A DNA stretch of 64,000 nucleotides from NCBI RefSeq assembly GCF_964355755.1, contig NC_092675.1, positions 24,344,412 through 24,408,411 on the forward strand, read 5' to 3'. A model generated the notes under the pieces. The model was not told the origin of the DNA and did not search any database. It was given only the letters and a program-made list of their open reading frames with translations. Shown piece by piece: positions 1-10,700 of this stretch. The DNA is from Antedon mediterranea (taxonomy: Eukaryota > Echinodermata > Crinoidea > Comatulida > Antedonidae). How positions within the stretch are numbered: the stretch's first letter is position 1; every line of letters begins with the position of its first letter. Both the position numbers and the translations under genes were made by a program.

Positions 1-139
1 CATATGCGTATAATGTCATAAACCACATTTGTTGTTACATAATAATAAAGACATAAGTTAATTTTTATCTAGATTTCGTTATGTGTATAATCTATACACT
101 AAGAAATAAATTTGAACAAACAATACGGATAATAAAAAA

Positions 140-232
140 AAATCTTATTTCGTTTCCCAAGGTGAGACTCGATCTCGGTACCTTGAATGCCATAGACACG
201 AGCACAGACCATCGAGCCATACACAACTGACT
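140..232 (-). mobile_element. tRNA-like SINE head
   Basis: On the minus strand the segment has an A-box-like TGGCTCGATGG and a B-box-like GATCGAGTCTC about 40 bases apart. It is followed by A-rich and T-rich sequence, the layout of a tRNA-derived SINE. A decayed tRNA pseudogene is the alternative. Confidence 0.4.
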
Positions 233-652
233 TAAAGTTGTAAAAAAATTCCTCCGTGTATTTACTATGCAGTAACCACTTTGGTGCAAATAGATTATCA
301 CATACCGAAATGAATTATAATTTTTTACTATGATGAAATCTTTAAAATGTAAACAAAGCATGCGTTATATGCGCTACGCACGTAATTGTATTGCCATATG
401 ATGAAATATGACCTGAAATTTATGAGTACCAAATTTTGTTTAAAAATGATTCATGCTTGTGAAGATATGATTACAAACGTGATTTCATTAAATCGCCCGT
501 ATACCACGTAATGTTTGATTGCGCACCGTGAAAACATAACCACATCGATTCCTGGCCATAAGGAATATACTCCGAAAAATTGACTTAGCTAGATGAAACT
601 GATATCAAGATAATTCACGGACAAAATAGTGCTAAGGAAAGAATAAATAAAC

Positions 653-746
653 AAATAAAGATTTTGACAGAATCAAGAGGTTATATGCATTATAAATAAA
701 GATTCTGACAGAATCAAGAGGTTATATGCATTAATGCATATAACCT
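653..746. repeat. 40-bp direct duplication ending in a perfect 28-bp palindrome
   Basis: Copies at 653-692 and 694-733 differ at one base. The second runs into AGGTTATATGCATT and its exact reverse complement, at 719-746. Confidence 0.9.
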
Positions 747-3700
747 AAATATGCCTGAAATAATTTAAAATTAAAATGCCATACAAAAAATAATAAATTT
801 GCTAGCTGAGGAGAACATGGTCTAGACAGACATTAAAAAAACACTGTACAGTACAGACAGTAAATATTTTGTTTTAACGAGAGACGTTTCAGAAAGTATT
901 GCGTCTTCTGAAAGCAATCTCCATCGAATATGGTGCTCTGTATAGCATCCCCTGGCACTATACAATAGCCTTTATTTTCAAAGACGTTATTTCACCACAT
1001 TCAAGTTACTAATATAAGTTAGGTGATATGGCAGGACCTGTCAGCAGACACTACTGTACGACGTTTATTGTCGCTAAACATGATACGGTAGGGATATAGC
1101 CTGAAATAGGTTAATTAATTAATTTAACTTACATATATGTTCCGATTGTACAAATGACACCAATAAAAAGATGAGTGTACATCCCAACATAAAACAATTG
1201 CTCATACTGTCAATATAAGTTGCTTAACATCTCTTAAACGTTGATTAAATGTCTATACAATGTTGCTCAAAAGACGGCTGTTGGGTTTGTGGTTGACAAA
1301 ATTTTGAAACAACCTGTTTGTTAGAACTAGGCCTACTTTCAATACACTATTATACAGTACATTGTTTATTAACAATAACAATATTTGAAGACTACTCAGC
1401 CGTAATCAAAAGACATGGTTATTTCCTCTTACAAAGAAATTAATATTGCAGCATTATTTAAGAACACTGAATATAGATCATTTTGAGTCTAAATCCATTA
1501 TCAAAAATAAATATAAAACTATGGTCATTAATCAAATAATTAACAGAATGATTTTACCAAAATAGCAAAACATTATATTCGCTTCAGTTAATATTACATC
1601 TGTGCTTTCAGTTAATAACATCATTTATAGACTCATTGTAGTCGTATCCAAATTTGAATCTGAACAATGCGCCTCGATAGAGATTATTACTTGTGTAGGG
1701 ACAAATACGGAGGAAAAACATGAAATTATTGACAGATAGATGGGTTATGAAAATTAAACGAAATGAGCCCGCGTCTGTCTCATTTAAACCGATTACAAAT
1801 AAATGTTTTAGAGTTGTGTTTATTTTATAAGAAATGGCCCAATATCGAAAACTCGAAAATAAGCCCTTGGAACTTCCTCTTAAATAATCCCGTTCTAATT
1901 ATCAAAACGGTATAAGATATAGTTAATAACTCTATTGCAATTTCACACCCTAGTCTGGATTATTTTATTCGTAATAATTCTGCAGGTACTACTAGGGTTA
2001 CAGAACTAAGCAAGAACAATTATTAGGCATTAAGTAATTTTTGAAAGGAAAATAATTAATAACATTTTATTTTATTTTGTATGGGTACATTTTCAGATCA
2101 TTGATTCATTTTATTGTTGGAGCAAGAGGTTGCCCTAACGTCAGGCATTGCTGTGTATGCAGAAAGGCTACAGTAGTAACTTCCCAAAATACAATACCTA
2201 CAATTAAAAGTATATAAAAACAAATAATATATCTTTCCAGTGTTTAAACTTATGAATCATTCAAATTGTTGGTAAAATCCATTTGAAGAAACTTTATAAT
2301 CCTGTTATGGGCGTATAACTGCATTATTGTTACAGTCACAATGCAAGTAAAATAAAAAGAGGATTACGAAATTCAATAATACAAACCACACTAGAAACAT
2401 AACAATAAATGGTAGCATACATGTCCTTAAGCATTTCAATATTATTTCAATAGCTGCAATTGTTCTCTATTAAGATGTTGCACTTTTGGTCGAAATTTTA
2501 TTTCCTTATCCTTTCTTTGCGATTCTATACATTCTGTATCTTTGAAATTTAAATTTAACTCGTTAGTGACCTTTTATTCTCTGTGCGTTTTACTAGGAAT
2601 TTGTGGCTTTTTAATAAACGAACCAAGACGTCGTCTCTGTAACAATAAAGTAGAATTGACGTACATTGTGCAAGGTATGGCGACGTACCAGTTTGTACCT
2701 GGTATACATAGTTGTATAATGGTATGCATTATAGGCCTATATGTATAGGCCTACAAAAGCTTTATTGTGTTTGGTCAACAATCCATGGATGATCTTCAGC
2801 TAAAATGACATATACATTCTCTAACGTCGTCTCGTCAGCGGAGTTTTAGACAAATTGTCGAATTATGTTCCGTTATTAATAAAAATCTTCGATTCTCCAA
2901 ATCAGATAAATTACTTTTAAAATGGTTTCCAATTATTATAGAATAAAATCCAACAGAAAATGCCGCGGTGTCAAATTTCAACAAGGTATGCTATATTGGA
3001 ATAAGGTACAAACAAGGCCATACATGGCTGCAGTCGCGTGCTGAAGTTAGTGTTTACCGACCGACCAACTGGCCGACCGACCGACATAGTGAGCTGTAGA
3101 GACGCGTTACACGTGACTAAAAATAGCTTAGTAACATGATATTACAGCATTATTGTACTGTATAGCCAAAAACAAATCAACCAAGCATGCAATATACTTT
3201 ATTATAACAACCATCTAGATGTTCTGGCGTGACAGGAGATGGTAAATGGTAGAGATTATCGAGTGCAGATATAACACTACTTTAACAATTAGCTATACAA
3301 ACTCACAGCCAAGTTGGCATTGTTGATATTATCGTGAGTGGTACTGTATTTATTCATTTATAAATATTTTCATCATTTCAAATCATTGGAATTTACTATT
3401 ATCATTGTAAATCGGCCTGACACAATAAAATATACACACATAGAACGTATATGTTACTTTCACATCTATCCTCACTGGTAACATGTTATATTCTTTTAAC
3501 AATTTGGGCTTACAATGAGACACTGGTATCCCTAATATGTGACACTTTAGGAAATTCATAATCCTTCATTAAGACGGAACATCATATTATAGTTTAGATT
3601 TCAATAATTATTTTAGTTACCATTTCTGTGCCTACCTTTATACTCCTGAATCTCTGTGAAATTAGAGAGAGATTCGTCTTGGTTTATCTTTACCCGCACG

Positions 3701-4013
3701 ACAACGAATTTGCCATACAAATAATACACAAAGACAGCATACTGGGTATGCCTGGGTAAATACAATAAGCGAAACCAGAAACAAAGGGTTAATTTACATA
3801 TACAGGTTCCAGACGGAGTTTGTAGCAAGGACTGGAAAGTTGACTGCAGCCACGTGAGTAAAGCTTTAAGGTCAACACAGGTGTTCTACGGAGAAATAGA
3901 TGAGCTAAATTCTCCTTTCGATCACTGATACTATCACGATAAAGACATTACACGAATCATCAAACACGGGAAAAAAAGATTACGGTTTACAGCAGCCACT
4001 CAGACATACATTG

Positions 4014-4095
4014 ACAAGTTATTGAAGCGTGTTTACACCAGGTATGGTAGAATCATACCATATCAATCGTGTAAACACGCTTTAAATTAACTTGT
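4014..4095. repeat. Nested inverted repeat (foldback hairpin)
   Basis: Perfect 14-bp arms AAGCGTGTTTACAC (4025-4038) and its complement (4069-4082) are flanked by outer arms ACAAGTTA and TAACTTGT. They enclose a smaller hairpin TATGGTA and TACCATA. It may be a tiny foldback transposon. Confidence 0.85.
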
Positions 4096-4740
4096 ATTTA
4101 TTATCTGGTTGTGGAAGTATGGATTACGCAAGAGTAGGCCAGATCAGGGGTGATGATAAAAATAATACTCGTATGTTGTGTTGCTCGTTTTCGTGGGTAA
4201 TGTTTGTGAGACATAGGGAATTTGCTGACGAAAATCATGATACGACTTGGCCAATGTAGATTGATTTTACTAATAAGTTACGGCAAACGCGCTCATCCAA
4301 GAACAAATCATCGCGGACAATATTATTTTACCCAGTCAAAGAAAATGCATAGACTTTGAAGAACTTCAACATTCTTTGCTACATTTAATAAGTCATGACT
4401 ACTTCTTAAATCTGCGTATGTCCAGATATGCAATAATTATTACTATGGTATACCTTACTATTTGACGTAAGCTCGACGATTGATAAGGCATGAACCAATT
4501 TAAATCTTAGAGATGGCAATACCATTATTATAAGTATTAAATAAGTTCTATGAATTGAAAGGTGCAGTACGTAACTAATAATTATTTATGGTATTCAACA
4601 TGATTAAGCATTTTATATTATTTTGAAATATTTTCATTATGCATTAACTTTAACTATAAATTCGTATCTCCGTATATTATAAAATGTAGTTACAATAGCC
4701 TGCCTACGTTTACAAATTGTCTATGTTATAGTAATTAATT

Positions 4741-5190
4741 AATCTGGGAATACATAATGTTAATGTTTATAATATAATAAATGTATAAATTTAATAATAT
4801 TGACAGTTTTAACTGATATTGCCAGCAGAAGTCAATATTACTGAGTATATTAAATTAATCTGAGCATACATATTTTAATGTTTATAATACAATAAATGTA
4901 TAAAATTAATAATTAATATTGACAGTTTTAACTGATATTGACAGCAGAAGTCAATATTACTGAGTATATTAAATTAATCTGAGTATACACATGTTAATGT
5001 TTGTAATCTAATAAATGTATATAATTGATAATATTGAAAGTTTTAACTGATATTGGCAGAAGTAAATATTACTAAATATTTTTAATCAATCTAACCATAC
5101 ACATTTTAATGTTTGTAATATAGGCCTAATAAATGTATAAAATGAATAATATTGACAGTTTTAACTGATATTGGCAGAAGTAAATATTCT
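4741..5190. repeat. About 117-bp tandem repeat in the 3' UTR, four copies
   Basis: Four imperfect copies begin near 4741, 4857, 4976 and 5090. On the plus strand each has AATCTGAG-type, TAATGTTTATAAT, AATAAATGTATAA, TTGACAGTTTTAACTGATATT and AGTCAATATT segments. The last copy ends exactly at the stop codon of the gene. Confidence 0.85.
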
Positions 5191-5257
5191 ATCTTGCGCT
5201 ATTTTCAAGCCAACGCTCCTCATCGAATTCCATTCTACTTTGATTTTCATACACAGT
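5189..5257 (-). CDS. Terminal exon: end of cytoplasmic tail and TAG stop
   Basis: After a good acceptor (TTTTGTTTATAG) the frame gives [22 protein letters not shown] and stop TAG, 22 residues. It follows the previous exon in phase 0. The tail is acidic and carries the motif YENQ, which fits pYxN or pYxxQ docking sites if the Tyr is phosphorylated. The 3' UTR that follows is a tandem repeat. A polyadenylation site was not located. Confidence 0.82.
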   Translation of the reverse strand, partial: TVYENQSRMEFDEERWLENSAR

Positions 5258-7588
5258 CTATAAACAAAATGTAAAAATCAACTATGTTTAATAATACAAA
5301 ATAATATTTACGAATGAGGGTACGTTTATTGTAAATACATACTAGAAAAATAACGCTTAAAAAACGACGTTTCGACTCCATTATGGGGTCATTATCAAGT
5401 CCAATGAATTAAATTTTTAAAAAACAACTAATTGAATAATGGGTCAAATAATATTTGTTATAAAAAAAGTATAATATGTATAAAAAGAGGAATACTACTA
5501 GAAAATATGTATGTAAAAATGTTAAATAGAAAAATATACATGATATTATACTGAAAATGTATTTAGAAAATAGGAAATAGAATAAGAAATAAAAGTGGGA
5601 TTAACCCACGTAAGACAAAATATAAAAATTATTTTATTTGAGAAAGTTAAAACTAAAAATGTTGTGGTGCTATTGATAATTTGTAGGCCTAAATGTTGAG
5701 ATAAATATATTATAGGCTAAGAGGCATCAATGATGCCAGTACTATACAATGCCTCTTATTAGGCCTATGTGTTTATACTGTAGAAGCTTAAAAATGGTAG
5801 GCTTACAGTTCGTTTATTGCCTGTGGATTTTTTTTTTCTCAAGGGACTATGAGAGTAAATTAAAGTCTCCCTTATCAACTTGGATTAAATTACCGACTTT
5901 ATTCATGACATAAATTATTTGGAATACATTGACTTACCTGTTCTTCGTTTCCAGTTGCAACAAAGGGACGTTGGAATTCTGTGTGAGCCATTGATTGAAT
6001 GTAGGCACCAAACTTTATTAAAATGAAAATAATACCAGTTTAAAAAAAAGGTAATATGATAACTATTATATTAAAAGTTTTGTAAAAACACAACAACATG
6101 AAGTAAAATTGACAATATTATTTTATGTTGTTCGGATCGATAACGAAGGCAAATAGCAATTGTTATTGCACAAAAAGAAATGAGTTGTAATCCCGGTTGT
6201 AATGTAATAGCAATTGTATTACATGAGTTACATAAGGCATGTTTACAACAGTAAATACTGGTGACAATGGTCTACTAACCCGAGCTGTACGTCGTTGGTT
6301 CTCAAACATATCAGAAAGCGATGAGTTTGAAACGCTGCTAGCATTGAAGTCTCTGGACAAGTATGGCATGCTGCGTTGACCAGGATATTGGTAACCATAT
6401 AAACTTCTTTTAAGATTTGTTCTCCGTTTGTAGACAACAAAAGCCAATACCCAAAACAATACCATTACAAATAAAATCACTACAGCACACACACCGACTG
6501 TGATGAAAATATTTAAGCCTGCAAAATGAAATAGTACCATTTAAGCCAACGAATCTTCATCATTTTGTAAAGAATATAAATAAATAAATAATTTATTAAC
6601 CTCAAATACATCAAACACTCCTTATAATATATCAGTACCAAATTGTTATCTCTCGGTAATTTATTCTATCTCAATAGTTAATGCTTATAATAATATATTA
6701 TATAAGAAACCAATAAGCTATGATGATATTATTAATCAATCATTATGGGGTAATGCATTTATATGTATTGAAAAGAAGCCGTTATGTAACTGTAACTGCA
6801 TTAGATCAAGGTTTTTAAAAATAAGTGATGTAATAAATAATGTGTTTAAGCCTGCGATAGAGATAAAAAGAGGGTTAAGTTGTTCAAAAAATTCGATTAG
6901 TGAATATTCTTGTATATTGAAAGCCATTCCACATGAATGGAAATGTATTTAATATCAACATGTGACAATTATGTAAATGATATACAATAACAATAATGTT
7001 AAAAAGAGGAAAAAAAAAATGCTAAGTTTATAAATAGATTAGCAAACATAAATTTGGTTAAATGATAATGTACGTATAAAACAAACAAAATATATGTAGC
7101 AAATATGTATAAGCACTAACATGTTTTGGAAATATATTAAAAGATGATATGTATCAAAATCATAACAGTTGTGGTAAATAATGATACTGGATTGAGAAAT
7201 GAATACAAGAAAATCATGTATGTAAACATATTATAACAAAAATACAATGTTAGAAAAACTATGTATACATTACTATATTTATATGAAAAGTTACATGATG
7301 GAAATAAAGTGGGATGAACACACACAAGACAAACAAAAAAGAATATAAATAAATTGTGTACCGAAAATGTAGGGTTGAATAAGGAAAACGTAAAAATGAT
7401 GACAAAGCTACCATTTTTCTGTAAAAATCTATATATTTTAGTTGTTTTAATTTGTATTGATATAGGCCTACAGGTATGTGCATAGAAGAAAATAAATTCT
7501 AGACTTTAATCTTATCTATTTATGAATTCACAAAAAAACAGATGGTATCACATCTTCATCTACAATTTTTATCTTAAAAGTAGGAAAG

Positions 7589-7662
<74 letters not shown>

Positions 7663-7708
7663 CTTTCCTATATATATATATATATATATATATATTGCCT
7701 AATGTGTT

Positions 7709-7785
<77 letters not shown>

Positions 7786-10700
7786 ATATAATAATCATCA
7801 TATTCCAAATGTGAACACTACTGAGTACTGGATGCAACATACTAAATGTTTTAGTTTCAACTTACCGTTATCTACATCCTGACACCTATCTCCACCATAA
7901 CCTTGGCGACATGTACAGGTTGGAGGTTGCACATCGTCGTTGCAGATTCCTTCATTTTCACAGTATTCAGAGGTGCATAACTCTAAAATGTAGATTATTA
8001 AAATGCATACTTTCATAACTTATTTTAATAAGTTATGAAAGTCTGCATTTTAATAATTTAAAAAAGGGTTTCTGTACTAGACCCACTGATGTAGTAGATT
8101 GAGCTTGTCACAATGAATACCCGGCTAATATAGTAGCAAGGGGAATGTTTGCACAATTTAATGGAAAAATTAAAAATCCCTAATAGTCTCGGCTTATGTA
8201 GAACAAATACCAGTAAAGCAATTAGGGAAGAATGTGATTATATGTAATAGACAGGACAAGAACGGACGGAAAATCAACTGAATTACAACTACCTACTAAT
8301 CAAATTGTCTAGTACAGTTTAATTAAAATAGTCAGCTGAAATGACTGATTAACCACTTTCCCGCTGTTCAGTACGTTTCTGATTGAAAAATAAATATACA
8401 ATCTACAATAAGTATTTTCCCAAATGATTATATAAGCCGTTTAATACTGCAATAGTTTAATTTTGTTGTTACGCATATTTTACCTTGATTGGGTACTACG
8501 GTACATCCCATATTATAACATTTGATTTGACTAATATCTCGTAGTTTTAAACATAAGCGATGGAAGTGTACTACCATACAACTTTTCCGGGTTGTAAAAG
8601 AGCAACAAACCAAACTGTATGCCAATCTGTTTAACAACAAAATACATTTCGTGCTCAAAACACCAAACATCAGAAAAAATATGTTTACCTTTAACAGTTA
8701 TGAAATCAACAAAAAACTGAGTAGTTGGTAGAGTTCCATTTTGTAGGATTGAATTTGTAAGGACAGTTTGTATTTCATCAGCAGTTGTTGTACCATCTCT
8801 AAATTCTATCTGCAGGTTGGTAATTATACTGCCTGGTTCAAAGCTTGCACGACAACTTTGAGTATCACTGAATATTCCACTTCCTTTCAATGTGTTCATC
8901 GCCTTCATTGAAAAAATACAAGATAGGAAATTACAGTAAAGTATATCATTAAAGAACATATAAAACTAGTTAAAAAAAAGAATCAATACTTGGTTTTATA
9001 ATATTCATCCTCAATTGACGATTAGACCCATGGTAGCAAGTGTCTACTGTAAACGACCAGCATCCTACTCTCGAATAGTGCTTTGGGTTGTTTAAAGTAT
9101 ACATGAGCAAGTCAATAAAAATAAGTCTTTTTATTGTGTTTACCACAAGAAATATGGTCGAGGAGAACCTTGAACTTATGCTGAGTTTATTGTCTCCCTT
9201 TTGCGGCGCCCCTGACTTAACCTCTCTGCCCACTATTGCTATAATGACTATAAATTGTGATTTTTATTCATTACGTAACATTTTCTGTACACAACATTTT
9301 TGTTATTTTGGTCATGGTAATCAACTTTGTTTGTTTCTATTTTGAAACATATTTTTCAAAATATTTATTTGAGATGCGTTTACGGTATAACATTCCCTGT
9401 AAATACGATCTTACATTAGTTTCTTATTTGATTATCTGTAAAACATTTAAAACATAGTGTTATACTATTAATAACATACAAAGGAGCACAAAATTTGTTC
9501 ATATTCTATGTAGAGTTCAGATTCACTGTCATCAAGGTCACTGTCATATATTGCTTCATTTTCTCCAATGTGTGTTATCGTTATAGATACCGAAAAACTT
9601 TCTGATCCTGAAATGAAATATTCGAAATAAAAAGTATTTATAGTAAATTAAATACTATAAATGATATAATGACACATTATAATACACAATTCACACTTTC
9701 CTACATACCTAGTACAGAGAACATATGGAAAGGGTACTACTTCATTAAAGATGCTATATTTTTTACATTTTGTAAACGTGGCAGGCCCATCTGGAATTCC
9801 TGCCAGACAGTCGGGACATGGATTCAGGTCGTGTAGGTCAAGCCGGGTCCGGGATTGGTATAGGAGATCGGGCCGAAATTTTTACTTGAAAAAAAGACAC
9901 CTAATAATAGGCCGAGAGCTGTGTTGTGAAATAAACATAAACTAGAATAATTTAAATAAAAACTAATACTTTCGTATAGGGTATAATTATGTAAATAATA
10001 AAACAATTACCTATTTCAGCTAAGACTGTTGTTTCAGAATAAATTGTTGTTTCTTTAAGATCAGTTGCAGGCATTGCGGTAGCTACTGTTGTTGTTACAT
10101 CAGTTACCTTTATGGTAGACATTACTTCTCCAGACTGGGTAGCAGTATTTTCTTTGAGAGTCGTTGGCTGGGGTGTTGTATCTCTCTCTGTTGCCATTTC
10201 TGCAAGAGATGTATGTTGCATTGTTGTAATTGTTTGCTGTTCTTCATCTTCGGTGACTGTTTCTTTCATAGTACTTTGTTCTATTGTTGTTGGGATTGTT
10301 GGCTGTTCTTCATCATCGGTGACTGTTTCTTTCATAGTACTTTGTTGCATTGTTGACATTGTTGGTTGTTCTTCATCTTCTGTCACTGTTTCTTTAATAG
10401 TACTGTGTTGCAATGTTGTTGCCATTGTTTGCTGTTCACCTGTGACTGTTTCTTCCATAGTAGTTTGTTGTATTGTTGTTGGCATTGTTGGCTGTTCTTC
10501 ATCTTCGGTGACTGTTTCTTTCATAGTACTTTGTTGTAATGTTTTTGGCATTGTTGGCTGTTCTTCATCTTCCGTGACTGTTTCTTTGATAGTAGTTTGT
10601 TGTATTGTTGTTGACATTGTTTGCTGTTCTTCATCTTCGGTGACTGTTTCTTTCATAGTACTTTGTTGTATTGTTGTTGGCATTGTTGGCTGTTCTTCAT

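Larger units (their letters stand above)
1..4740. other. Intergenic 3' flank, no convincing gene
   Basis: Apart from a tRNA-like element, a short duplication with a palindrome and a hairpin (listed separately), I see no exon chain, domain or RNA gene. Small ORFs at 2542-2748 (plus) and 3613-3828 (minus) show no family features. A short run of GACC repeats occurs at 3056-3085. Confidence 0.6.
6519..7865 (-). other. Large intron, AT-rich, with microsatellites
   Basis: This is the intron between the membrane-proximal EGF and the transmembrane exon. It is AT-rich with long AT runs (7581-7792). Small ORFs here have biased, low-complexity translations and no domain. Confidence 0.7.

Noticed and set aside
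2542-2748. Plus-strand 68-residue ORF with a hydrophobic stretch
   Set aside because: No family features, an uncertain start and AT-rich composition; likely chance.
3613-3828. Minus-strand ORF as a possible downstream terminal exon
   Set aside because: It has a splice-like acceptor, but the exon at 5189-5257 already gives a good acceptor, the correct phase and a stop.
6163-6279. Extension of the cytoplasmic tail through this open frame
   Set aside because: The donor GTTAGT after Arg at 6280 restores phase with the next exon, whereas the extension looks like intron and has no matching downstream junction.
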